A stretch of 23,845 nt of DNA, taken from assembly GCA_021648225.1 (NCBI GenBank), contig JAKITE010000031.1:1-23845 (forward strand), read 5' to 3'. How positions within the stretch are numbered: the first letter of the stretch is position 1; each line of letters starts with the position of its first letter. The stretch is from Paracoccaceae bacterium (GTDB lineage Bacteria > Pseudomonadota > Alphaproteobacteria > Rhodobacterales > Rhodobacteraceae). The notes beneath the pieces were generated by a model, which saw only the letters and a list, made by a program, of their open reading frames with translations, was not told where the DNA came from and searched no databases. This document shows, piece by piece, positions 7,763 through 15,607 of this stretch. The position numbers and the translations under genes are program-made.

Positions 7763-7796
7763 AAACAACAAAGGCCCGCCGAGAAATCGACGGGCC
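7763..7796 (-). terminator. Intrinsic terminator/attenuator between proX and proW
   Basis: Read on the minus strand, GGCCCGTCGA pairs with TCGGCGGGCC (ten pairs, one G-U) around the loop TTTC (7773-7796), followed by the T-rich tract TTTGTTGTTTT down to 7762. It starts 24 bases beyond the proX stop and ends ~20 bases before proW, a place where partial termination would let the cell make more binding protein than permease. Confidence 0.75.
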
Positions 7797-7819
7797 AGTT
7801 TTTAGCTATATTTCCAAAC

Positions 7820-8824
7820 TTAAAGCGCTGCTTTAACTTTGGCGGCTACTTCTTCGGAAACCCATGTTGTCCAGATATCTTCATACCGGATCAGGAATTC
7901 AAAAGCAGCGTCTTCGCCGTCAGCCTGTTCGTCAGCCATGTAAACCAGCATTGCGCCCATTACGGCACCAGGGAATACCCGAGCAGCCAGATAATCGTTG
8001 ATCTCGCCGCCATTTTGCATGAAATCATCGGTTACGATGGTGAACACTTCGGATTTGACCCATGCAGTCTGCATTGGGTCGGCACAACCGTCTGTTGCCA
8101 TACAATTGTTCCAGTTGTCATCGCCTGCATAGTCAACACCAAACGGCACTGGCTGCATGTTGTATTTGCCGATGATCGAAGTCGGAGACCAGTAATAGCC
8201 CAACCAGTTTTCGCCGCGCTCATTTGCTTTGGCAATCGAGGCATCCAAACCAGCAGCCGAACCGGGATCAACCAGAACCCAGCCTTTTTCGGCCATGTTA
8301 AAGGCTTCGAACAGGTTGTTGTTGATGTTCTGACAGCCCCAGCCAGCAGGACAGCCGACAAAAGCACCTTTTGAGGGGTCTTCGGCAGACGGGAACAGAT
8401 CAGGACGTTCAATCCAGTCCAGCACGGTTACCAGTTCGGGGTTGGCAGCAGCAGTATATTCCGGCACCCACCAGCCTTCGCCAAGATCGGTGATTGGTCC
8501 GGTATTAACCGCATGCAAACGGCCTTCGGCGATAGCCGCATCGACCAAGGTCCGCACGCCATTCACCCATTGCTCACCGGCAATATCAGGCGTTCCTTTG
8601 GCATCCATGGAGGCAAAAATAGCCGAAGTGCCGCCGACAATCAGCTCCACATTACAGCCATAGCCTTCCTCTAAGATGATTTTATCAACATTGGCCAGCA
8701 ATTCACCGGATGCCCAGTTGAATTCGCCCATGGAAATATCGCCGCATTCCATATCTTGCGCATAAGCGCCGCTGGTGCCAAAACCGGCAGCCAGCAAAGC
8801 GGCCGTGGTTAGAATTTTTTTCAT
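7820..8824 (-). CDS. proX: Glycine betaine/proline-type periplasmic substrate-binding protein
   Basis: Periplasmic OpuAC-family binding protein that delivers a quaternary-amine-type solute to ProW. 334 aa from the ATG at 8824, chosen because AGGGAG lies nine bases before it and because the protein then begins with a clean signal peptide (MKK, hydrophobic core, cleavage expected after AYA at residue 22); a Met eight codons upstream is unlikely. Seen: mature domain with many Trp residues suited to an aromatic cage (NWASGE, GWWVPEY, NWLGYYWSP, NWNNC) and six cysteines, all in the mature part and spaced so that pairs such as CPAGWGC and CMATDGC could form disulfides. Distal genes proW and proV follow after a terminator. 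Betaine is the default ligand; choline, DMSP or another amine are possible. Confidence 0.9.
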   Translation of the reverse strand: MKKILTTAALLAAGFGTSGAYAQDMECGDISMGEFNWASGELLANVDKIILEEGYGCNVELIVGGTSAIFASMDAKGTPDIAGEQWVNGVRTLVDAAIAEGRLHAVNTGPITDLGEGWWVPEYTAAANPELVTVLDWIERPDLFPSAEDPSKGAFVGCPAGWGCQNINNNLFEAFNMAEKGWVLVDPGSAAGLDASIAKANERGENWLGYYWSPTSIIGKYNMQPVPFGVDYAGDDNWNNCMATDGCADPMQTAWVKSEVFTIVTDDFMQNGGEINDYLAARVFPGAVMGAMLVYMADEQADGEDAAFEFLIRYEDIWTTWVSEEVAAKVKAAL

Positions 8825-8908
8825 TAGGTTTCTCCCTGTTATTAACATTGTTGCCCCAAAGGTAAGGCACAGGCCCTAAAAAAGTAAAGGTCTACTTGGC
8901 TATTTTAC

Positions 8909-8937
8909 CGAATATGCCGCGATGATTTTGGCATCAA
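8909..8937 (-). promoter_or_regulatory. Candidate proX promoter
   Basis: Minus strand TTGATG (8932-8937) and TATTCG (8909-8914) are 17 bases apart, about 90 bases ahead of proX. The 280-base gap 8825-9104 between proX and the TetR gene shows no coding sequence; besides this candidate it holds only a small hairpin GCCGT-GAT-ACGGC (9051-9063) without a T-run. Confidence 0.25.
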
Positions 8938-9104
8938 TACCCTTTGGGATTTTTCTCCGTAATTCCGATGTTGCAAGATATTTTGCCTTCTCGCCTGTTA
9001 TTCTGGGCTTGGAGCAGCCAAATGCAATTGGCCATAAACGACCCTAATAGGCCGTGATACGGCAAAGGCCGGGCAAATCAGCGCTAGAAAACCGGATGAT
9101 TTAG

Positions 9105-9704
9105 TCATGCCAGCCCGTTCAAACCGTGCAATGTCAGCGAACTGACGGTTTTTGCATAAGCGGTTCGCGCCTTTGTGCCGGATTCGGTATTCCACATATA
9201 ATACCAGTTCAACATGCCAAAGACCGACATGGTTGTGCTGTTCAGACGCGGTTTGTTTTCGGCAAACACCTGCGGCGCGACCTCTAGCAAGGCATTGGAA
9301 AAACAACCGACAATCTCGCGCTGATAGCTCTTTAGCTGCTTTTGCTGCGCCTCTGGCAACATGGCAAAGCCTTTGGACTGAATGCGGTGTTCATAATCCG
9401 CGCCCTCATAGGCCAACAAAGTCTCCAGCACCAGCGCGCTGAATTTTTGCTCCGGCGTCAGGTTGGTAATGTCTAAGCCGCAAATCCGGTCCCGCAGCCC
9501 GCGCAAATAGCCATCCAGAATAGCAAATAACAGCGCTTCCTTGCCGCTATAGTAATGGTAAATATTGCCCTTTGAAATCCCGCAAGCGGCGGCAAGCTGC
9601 GCCATGGTGGCACGATCAAAGCCTTGCCCAGCAAAAACCGCTGTCGCCTGTTGCAAAATATTTCGGCGTTTCTGGTCATAATCCTTGGCAATCGGGCGCG
9701 GCAT
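9105..9704 (-). CDS. TetR-family regulator of phenylacetate genes (PaaR-like)
   Basis: 199-residue TetR repressor. Seen: N-terminal helix DQKRRNILQQATAVFAGQGFDRATMAQLAAACGISKGNIYHYYSGKEALL (roughly 10-58), the standard TetR HTH with recognition helix SKGNIYHYY, and an all-helical ligand domain. It begins two bases after paaK and is the last gene of paaI-paaK-tetR. TetR proteins called PaaR control paa genes in several beta- and alphaproteobacteria, using phenylacetyl-CoA as effector. A TetR-type palindrome (11489-11502) lies in the divergent promoter at the head of this operon, so autoregulation and control of the plus-strand paa operon are likely. Assignment as PaaR rests on position. Confidence 0.88.
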   Translation of the reverse strand: MPRPIAKDYDQKRRNILQQATAVFAGQGFDRATMAQLAAACGISKGNIYHYYSGKEALLFAILDGYLRGLRDRICGLDITNLTPEQKFSALVLETLLAYEGADYEHRIQSKGFAMLPEAQQKQLKSYQREIVGCFSNALLEVAPQVFAENKPRLNSTTMSVFGMLNWYYMWNTESGTKARTAYAKTVSSLTLHGLNGLA

Positions 9705-9706
9705 AT

Positions 9707-11017
9707 TCAGGCCTTTGGCCGGTTGTCTATTACCCGAACCGCCTTGCCCTGTGATCGTTCAACACTGTCAGGGTCACCTACGTTTACCTCGACATTCACC
9801 CCGACACTACCCTTGATACGTTTGGCCAGCATCCGCGCCGCGGCGGTTTTGGAAAGGTTATCCGCAGCACTTGGCATGGCCTCGACATGGATACGCAAGG
9901 CATCCATATGACCGGCGCGGTAACGCTCGATATAATAATGCGGTGCAATGCCGCCAGTGGCCAGAACCTGTTCCTCGATCTGGGTCGGAAACAGGTTAAC
10001 GCCGCGCAGAATAATCATATCGTCGGAGCGTCCGGTAATTTTTTCCATGCGCCGCATGGACCGCGCTGTGCCTTGCATCAGGCGGGTTAAATCGCGGGTG
10101 CGATACCGGATCATCGGCATGCCTTCTTTGGTCAGGGTGGTAAAAACCAGCTCGCCCATCTCGCCATCGGCCACCACCTCGCCAGTATCCGGATTGATGA
10201 TTTCGGGGTAAAAATGATCCTCCCATATGTGCAAACCATCTTTGGTTTCCACACATTCATTGGCCACCCCCGGCCCCATAATTTCGGACAATCCGTAAAT
10301 ATCCACCGCATGCATATCAAACGCGGCCTCGACCTCCAGCCGCATGGCGTTGGTCCAGGGTTCGGCACCAAAAATGCCGACATTTAACGAGCAATCGCGC
10401 GGGTCCAGCCCGCGTTTGTGGAATTCCTCCAGTATATTCAGCATATAAGACGGGGTGACGGTAATGGCGCTGGGCTTGAAATCCTCGATCAACGTCACCT
10501 GTCGTGTGGTCATGCCACCCGAAACCGGCACCACGGTCGCGCCCAGCCGCTCAATGCCGTAATGCGCGCCCAGCCCGCCGGTAAACAGCCCGTAACCATA
10601 AGCATTATGCACCATATCGCCGCGCCGCACCCCGGATGCGCGCAGGCTGCGCGCCACCATATCGGCAAAAACATCAATGTCATTGGCAGTATAGCCCACC
10701 ACGGTCGGTTTACCCGTAGTGCCGCTTGACGCATGCAACCGCATGATGTTTTCGCGCGGCACAGCAAACATGCCAAACGGATAGTTCTTGCGCAGGTCAT
10801 CCTTATGGGTAAACGGAAATTTCGCCAGATCAGCCAGCGACTTCAAATCATCCGGATGCACGCCAGCCGCATCAAACCGCTGTTTATACATTGGCACATT
10901 TTCATAAGCATGGTTCAGCGACCATTGCATACGCTTCAACTGCAAAGCCTGAATTTCATCGGTGCTGGCGGTCTCGATCACTTCCAGATCACCGGCTTTG
11001 GGGGACAGGTCTTTCAT
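9707..11017 (-). CDS. paaK: Phenylacetate-CoA ligase
   Basis: AMP-forming ligase that activates phenylacetate to phenylacetyl-CoA, the committing cytoplasmic step. 436 aa, the typical length. Seen: the P-loop-like A3 motif LHASSGTTGKPTVVGYT (94-110), YGLSEIMGPGV (A5), YRTRDLT (A7), GRSDDMIILRGVNLFPTQIE (A8 hinge and start of the C-domain) and the catalytic lysine K425 in SQGKAVRV near the C-terminus. The start ATG overlaps the paaI stop as ATGA, with GAGGGA as ribosome site, so the two are translationally coupled. Followed after two bases by the TetR gene. Confidence 0.97.
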   Translation of the reverse strand: MKDLSPKAGDLEVIETASTDEIQALQLKRMQWSLNHAYENVPMYKQRFDAAGVHPDDLKSLADLAKFPFTHKDDLRKNYPFGMFAVPRENIMRLHASSGTTGKPTVVGYTANDIDVFADMVARSLRASGVRRGDMVHNAYGYGLFTGGLGAHYGIERLGATVVPVSGGMTTRQVTLIEDFKPSAITVTPSYMLNILEEFHKRGLDPRDCSLNVGIFGAEPWTNAMRLEVEAAFDMHAVDIYGLSEIMGPGVANECVETKDGLHIWEDHFYPEIINPDTGEVVADGEMGELVFTTLTKEGMPMIRYRTRDLTRLMQGTARSMRRMEKITGRSDDMIILRGVNLFPTQIEEQVLATGGIAPHYYIERYRAGHMDALRIHVEAMPSAADNLSKTAAARMLAKRIKGSVGVNVEVNVGDPDSVERSQGKAVRVIDNRPKA

Positions 11018-11448
11018 GGGGTTCCCTCATCAAAATGCTGGCCGGAAATGGAGCGGCAAAATCCGCGAAACTCGGCGATCAAATCATTATTCTGGTTGGT
11101 GACCCGCACATCATAAATACCGTTGCGGCCCTGCATGGAAACCTCCACCGCGCGGGCGGTTAGCTGGTCATCAATTCTGGCGGGGGCAACATACGTGATC
11201 AGATTATGCTGGCTGACCATACGCTGGTTGCGGCTGTTGCAAGCAAAAGCAAATGCGCTATCGGCCAGCGTAAACAAAAACCCGCCATGGCAGATTTCAT
11301 GGCCGTTGGTGTGATGCTTTTGCACCTGCATGGACATCACCGCACAGCCCGCATCGACGCTGTCCAGCACCAGCCCCAGCCATTGTGATGCCTCATCATC
11401 GGCCCACATGGCAGCCGCCGATTTTTCTGCGCGTTGTTTGGGGGTCAT
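11014..11448 (-). CDS. paaI: Hydroxyphenylacetyl-CoA thioesterase PaaI
   Basis: Hot-dog-fold thioesterase that hydrolyses hydroxyphenylacetyl-CoA by-products and so releases trapped CoA. 144 aa from the ATG at 11448, chosen for the AAAGGAA seven bases upstream; an ATG five codons earlier lacks a ribosome site. Seen: HTNGHEICHGGFLFTLADSAFAFACNS with H54, the HGG turn and catalytic D63, matching the PaaI signature. First gene of the minus-strand paaI-paaK-tetR operon, 89 bases from and divergent to the fusion-gene/paaZ operon. Confidence 0.95.
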   Translation of the reverse strand: MTPKQRAEKSAAAMWADDEASQWLGLVLDSVDAGCAVMSMQVQKHHTNGHEICHGGFLFTLADSAFAFACNSRNQRMVSQHNLITYVAPARIDDQLTARAVEVSMQGRNGIYDVRVTNQNNDLIAEFRGFCRSISGQHFDEGTP

Positions 11449-11480
11449 GGGGTTCCTTTTCAAAAAATCTCATAAAAAGT

Positions 11481-11510
11481 TTGCATAAACCGAACGCTCG
11501 GTCAATAAAT
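11481..11510. promoter_or_regulatory. Divergent paa promoter region with TetR-type palindrome
   Basis: ACCGAACGCTCGGT (11489-11502) is a palindrome with 5-base arms and one mismatched inner pair. On the minus strand TTGACC (11500-11505) overlaps its edge as a good -35. On the plus strand TTGCAT (11481-11486) and ATAAAT (11505-11510) bracket it with an 18-base spacer. One bound repressor could therefore block both transcripts. The PaaR-like TetR protein of the same cluster is the natural candidate; a PaaX role is not excluded. Confidence 0.65.
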
Positions 11511-11537
11511 AAAAAACCAGAACAATCCGGAGCCATA

Positions 11538-13571
11538 ATGCCGCAAAGCCAGATTATCACCACCGAGATCAAAAACGACATCGCATGGCTGACCATCAAC
11601 AACCCGCCGGTGAATGCCGCCTCGCGCGATATGCGGGCGGGGTTGGTCGAGGCAATCAAACAGGCGCAATCGGCACGGGTGGCGGTGTTGATCGGGGCAG
11701 GGCGCACCTTTACCGCGGGGGGTGACCTGACCGAATTTGACCACGCCCCGCAAGAACCCCACCTGCCGGATGTTGTGCAAATGCTGGAAAACAGCAAAAC
11801 CCCGTTTATCGCCGCCCTGCACGGCACGGTGCTTGGCGGAGGCTTTGAAATCGCCATGGGCTGCGCGTGGCGTATCGCCAAAACCGGCACCCGTTTTGGC
11901 CTGCCAGAGGTCAATGTCGGCATCATTCCCGGCGCGGGCGGCACCCAGCGATTGCCGCGCTTGATCGGCATGAAAGCCGCGATAGACATGGCTTGCGGTG
12001 GCCAGATGATCAGCGCGGAAAAATTGCTTGAACTGGGCGGGCTGGATGCAATCACCGATGATTTGCACAGGTTTGTGCAGGAATTTGCCAATAATCTGCC
12101 CCCGCAGCCAACCCCGATCAGCCAGCGCAATGTGGCGGTTTTGCCCGCGCCGGAACTCGACGCCCTAAAGGCTGAAATTCAAAAACGCAGCAAAGGCTGG
12201 CAAGCCCCGCTTGATGCTTTTGAGGCGCTGGGCTGGGCCAGTTTACCCTTTGCACAAGGCCAACCAAAGGAGCGCGCCAAACACCTTGCCATGCGCAACA
12301 CAGCTGAATCCCGCGCCCTACGCCACGCCTTCTTTGCCGAGCGCAGCGTGGCCAAACCAAATGCCATAATCGGCGCAACCCCGCGCGAAATCAGCCATAT
12401 CGCCATTGTCGGTGGCGGGTTGATGGGCGCAGGCATTGCTGTTTCCTGCCTGAATGCGGGCCTGCAAGTCAGCATGATTGAACGCGATACAGCCGCCGCC
12501 GATGCTGGCCAAATACGGGTGGCCGATATTCTGGACGCCGCTGTCAAACGTGGCAAAGTCACTGCCGATCAGGCCGCGACACGCCTTGGAAACTTCAATG
12601 CCAGCGCCGATTATACCACCGCCAGCAGGGCCGATCTGGCCATCGAGGCGGTGTTTGAAGATCTTTCCACCAAGCAATCGGTTTTCAAAGCACTGGCTGA
12701 CGTAATGCAGCCGGATGCAATCCTCGCCACCAACACCTCCTATCTTGATCCGGCACAGATATTCAAAGACATCAAAAACCCGTGCCGTTGTCTGGGCCTG
12801 CATTTTTTCAGCCCCGCCCATATTATGAAACTGCTGGAAATCATCGCCCTGCCGCAAACCAGCCCCGATGTGCTGGCCACAGGGTTTGCGCTGGGCAAAC
12901 GCTTGCAAAAAACCGCTGTGCTGTCCGGCATTTGTGACGGGTTTATCGGCAATCGCATGTTGGCCAGCTATCGCCGCGCCGCCGATTATCTGCTGGCAGA
13001 TGGCGCATTGCCCAGCCAGATCGATGCCGCCATGCGCGAATTCGGCATGCCGATGGGGCCGTATGAACTGCAAGACCTCACGGGCCTGCAAATCGCATGG
13101 GCCAACCGCAAACGCCTTGCTGCGACCCGCCCCGTTGGTGAACGTTATATCCCCTTTGGTGATACGCTGTGCGAACAGGGGCATTTTGGCCAGCGCAGCG
13201 GGCAAGGCTGGTATATTTATCGGGATAATTCCCGCACCCCGCAGCCAAACCCGATGGTGGATAAAATGATCATGGCCTATTCCGCGCAGCAAGGTATCCA
13301 GCGCCGGAAATTCACTAATGCAGACATAATATCACAGCTAATGGCAGTGCTGGCCAATGAGGGCGCGCTGATTGTCCAACAAGGTATCGCCGAGGATTTC
13401 GCCGCCATAGATACCGTTAAAATCGCCGGATATGGCTTTCCCCGCTGGCGCGGCGGGCCAATGCAATACGCACGCGAGATCGGCTGGGAAACCACCCGTA
13501 AAACCATGCAAAAAATCGCAGACCAAAGCCCGAATTCATGGCAATTGGCTGATTTGGAGGGATTGAAATGA
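11538..13571 (+). CDS. Fused enoyl-CoA hydratase / 3-hydroxyacyl-CoA dehydrogenase (PaaF-PaaH type)
   Basis: 677-residue bifunctional beta-oxidation enzyme expected to hydrate 2,3-dehydroadipyl-CoA and oxidise 3-hydroxyadipyl-CoA. Seen: crotonase domain (1-~190) with oxyanion-hole segments TFTAGGDL and GTVLGGGFE and both catalytic glutamates E104 and E124 (LPEVNVGIIPGAGGTQRLPRL); linker; NAD-binding Rossmann motif VGGGLMGAG (291-299); dehydrogenase catalytic pair H422 (LHFFSPAH) and E434; two C-terminal 3HCDH domains with DGFIGNRM and YGFPRWRGGPMQYA. Start at 11538 has GGAG six bases upstream; a longer reading from 11385 would run into the divergent paaI gene. The stop overlaps paaZ by four bases (ATGA). 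It resembles FadJ/FadB, but its place in the paa operon argues for a paa role. Both Glu kept suggests hydratase rather than PaaG-type isomerase. Confidence 0.93.
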   Translation: MPQSQIITTEIKNDIAWLTINNPPVNAASRDMRAGLVEAIKQAQSARVAVLIGAGRTFTAGGDLTEFDHAPQEPHLPDVVQMLENSKTPFIAALHGTVLGGGFEIAMGCAWRIAKTGTRFGLPEVNVGIIPGAGGTQRLPRLIGMKAAIDMACGGQMISAEKLLELGGLDAITDDLHRFVQEFANNLPPQPTPISQRNVAVLPAPELDALKAEIQKRSKGWQAPLDAFEALGWASLPFAQGQPKERAKHLAMRNTAESRALRHAFFAERSVAKPNAIIGATPREISHIAIVGGGLMGAGIAVSCLNAGLQVSMIERDTAAADAGQIRVADILDAAVKRGKVTADQAATRLGNFNASADYTTASRADLAIEAVFEDLSTKQSVFKALADVMQPDAILATNTSYLDPAQIFKDIKNPCRCLGLHFFSPAHIMKLLEIIALPQTSPDVLATGFALGKRLQKTAVLSGICDGFIGNRMLASYRRAADYLLADGALPSQIDAAMREFGMPMGPYELQDLTGLQIAWANRKRLAATRPVGERYIPFGDTLCEQGHFGQRSGQGWYIYRDNSRTPQPNPMVDKMIMAYSAQQGIQRRKFTNADIISQLMAVLANEGALIVQQGIAEDFAAIDTVKIAGYGFPRWRGGPMQYAREIGWETTRKTMQKIADQSPNSWQLADLEGLK

Positions 13572-15598
13572 TAGAAGTAAACAGCTTTGTCGCCGGAAAC
13601 TGGATCCCCCCCGATGCCACCGCCCGCCCCATTGAAAGCGCCATTACCGGCATTCAGATCGCCCGCGCCGGCAATGCCACGCTGGATTACCAGGCCATGC
13701 TGGACCATGGCCGCAATCTCGGCGGGCCAGCCCTGCGCGCCATGACATTCCATGACCGCGCCAGAATGATCAAAGCACTGGCTTTGCATCTGGGCCAGCA
13801 TAAACAGGCGCTTTACGATCTGTCTTATGACACTGGCGCCACCATGGCGGATCATAAAATCGACATTGATGGGGGCATTGGCACCATGTTTGTGTTTGCC
13901 TCCAAAGCCCGTCGCGAGATGCCGGACGGGCATATCTATATCGACGGCAATCTGGAACAGCTTAGCCGCGACGGCACGTTTATGGGCCAACATATCTGCA
14001 CATCCTTGCGCGGCGTGGCGGTGCATATCAATGCGTTTAACTTTCCGGTCTGGGGCATGCTGGAAAAACTGGCCCCAACCCTGCTGGCAGGGGTGCCTGC
14101 GATTGTTAAACCGGCAACCAGCACCGGTTATGTGACCGAAGCCTGCGTGCGGATATTGCTGCAAAGCGGGCTGTTGCCGGAGGGTGCCTTGCAGCTGATT
14201 TCAGGCGGCACCGGCGATTTGCTGAACCGGCTGACAAGTCAGGATGTGGTCAGTTTCACCGGATCAGCCCAAACCGCAGGCAAACTGCGTTCCGCGCCGC
14301 ATATCTTGCAAAATTCCATCCGTTTTACCGCAGAACAAGACAGCCTGAATGCGTCTGTTCTTGGTCCCGACGCCACGCCGGATACCCCCGAATTCGCCCT
14401 GTTTATCAAAGAGATCACCACCGAGCTGACCACAAAAACCGGCCAGAAATGCACCGCCATCCGCCGTATCATTGCGCCGCAAGCATTGGTTTTGGCGGTG
14501 CGCGACGCCTTGTGCGCAAGTCTGGCAGCCATAGAAATCGGGGATCCACGCGATAAAACCACCCAAATGGGACCGCTGGTTTCCATGGCCCAAAAACGCG
14601 ATGTTCTGGCCAAAGCCGCCATAATCAACCAACAGGCCGAATGTGTTTTTGGCGACGCGGATTTCAGCCTTAAATCCCGTAAAAACGGTGCATTCATGCA
14701 GCCGCTGCTGTTTGTTTGCGCCAATCCGGACAAGGCCGATCTGGTCCATAAAACCGAGGCCTTCGGCCCCGTTGCCACCCTGATGGGGTATCGCGACATC
14801 CCCCATGCCATTGAACTGGCCAACAAGGCAGATGGCAGCCTTGTGGCCTCGATCATCACCCGCGATCCAGCCGTGGCGCGCGAATTTGCCCTGAATGCAG
14901 GGGCATTTCACGGGCGGCTATATTTCAATAACCGCGATAGCATGGCCCAAAGCACCGGCCATGGCGCGCCTTTGCCCCATATGGTGCATGGCGGGCCGGG
15001 CCGCGCGGGGGGTGGCGAAGAACTGGGCGGGATCCGCGCGGTTTTGCATTATATGCAGCGCACAGCGGTGCAGGGCAGCCCTGATATCCTGTCGGCAATC
15101 AGCGAAACATGGGTGAAAGGCGCGGCGGAAATCACCCCGGCTGCGCATCCATTTACGCGCGATTTTGACACACTGAAAATCGGCGAAACCATCCATACCG
15201 CTCCGCGCAAAATCACCTTGCAGGATATCGAGCATTTTGCCCGGTTCACCGGTGATAATTTTTATGCCCACATGGATGAAGCCGCCGCCAAAGCCAATCC
15301 GTTTTTCCCCGGCCGTGTGGCGCATGGATACCTGTTATTGTCCTTCGCGGCGGGTCTGTTTGTGGAGCCAAACCCCGGGCCGGTGCTGGCCAATACCGGC
15401 CTTGAAAACCTGCAATTCCTGAAACCGGTTGAACCGGATGACAGCATTTCCGTGCAACTGACCCTGCGTAAAAAAACCCGCCGTAATGACGACTATGGCG
15501 AGGCCCGCTGGCATGTTTTGCTGCGAAACCAGCATGGCGATCCCGTGGCCGAATATGAATTGCTGACCATGGTTTCCTATTCAACGCCGCTGGGCTAA
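13568..15598 (+). CDS. paaZ: Bifunctional oxepin-CoA hydrolase / 3-oxo-5,6-dehydrosuberyl-CoA semialdehyde dehydrogenase
   Basis: Opens the oxepin-CoA ring and oxidises the reactive aldehyde. 676 aa, close to the 681 of E. coli PaaZ. Seen: aldehyde dehydrogenase domain (1-~520) with N157 in INAFNFP, E256 in FTAEQDSLN and nucleophile C295 in KTGQKCTAIRR, both at the E. coli numbering; C-terminal MaoC/(R)-hydratase domain (~530-676) with FTGDNFYAHMDE (D563, H568) and NPFFPGRVAHGYLLLS. Both activities should therefore be intact and the semialdehyde channelled in one protein. Start overlaps the fusion gene by ATGA; GGAGGG lies about eight bases before it. paaX follows after nine bases. Confidence 0.97.
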   Translation: MIEVNSFVAGNWIPPDATARPIESAITGIQIARAGNATLDYQAMLDHGRNLGGPALRAMTFHDRARMIKALALHLGQHKQALYDLSYDTGATMADHKIDIDGGIGTMFVFASKARREMPDGHIYIDGNLEQLSRDGTFMGQHICTSLRGVAVHINAFNFPVWGMLEKLAPTLLAGVPAIVKPATSTGYVTEACVRILLQSGLLPEGALQLISGGTGDLLNRLTSQDVVSFTGSAQTAGKLRSAPHILQNSIRFTAEQDSLNASVLGPDATPDTPEFALFIKEITTELTTKTGQKCTAIRRIIAPQALVLAVRDALCASLAAIEIGDPRDKTTQMGPLVSMAQKRDVLAKAAIINQQAECVFGDADFSLKSRKNGAFMQPLLFVCANPDKADLVHKTEAFGPVATLMGYRDIPHAIELANKADGSLVASIITRDPAVAREFALNAGAFHGRLYFNNRDSMAQSTGHGAPLPHMVHGGPGRAGGGEELGGIRAVLHYMQRTAVQGSPDILSAISETWVKGAAEITPAAHPFTRDFDTLKIGETIHTAPRKITLQDIEHFARFTGDNFYAHMDEAAAKANPFFPGRVAHGYLLLSFAAGLFVEPNPGPVLANTGLENLQFLKPVEPDDSISVQLTLRKKTRRNDDYGEARWHVLLRNQHGDPVAEYELLTMVSYSTPLG

Positions 15599-15607
15599 AC
15601 ATATGGC

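Noticed and set aside
9051..9063. Small hairpin GCCGT-GAT-ACGGC downstream of the TetR gene as a terminator
   Set aside because: Only five pairs and no T-tract on the minus strand.
11385..11537. Longer N-terminus for the hydratase/dehydrogenase fusion starting at 11385
   Set aside because: It would overlap the divergent paaI gene and the promoter palindrome; the ATG at 11538 has a good ribosome site and begins a normal crotonase domain.
12318..13292. 324-codon open frame on the minus strand
   Set aside because: Shadow of the fused hydratase/dehydrogenase, whose NAD motif and catalytic residues are on the plus strand.
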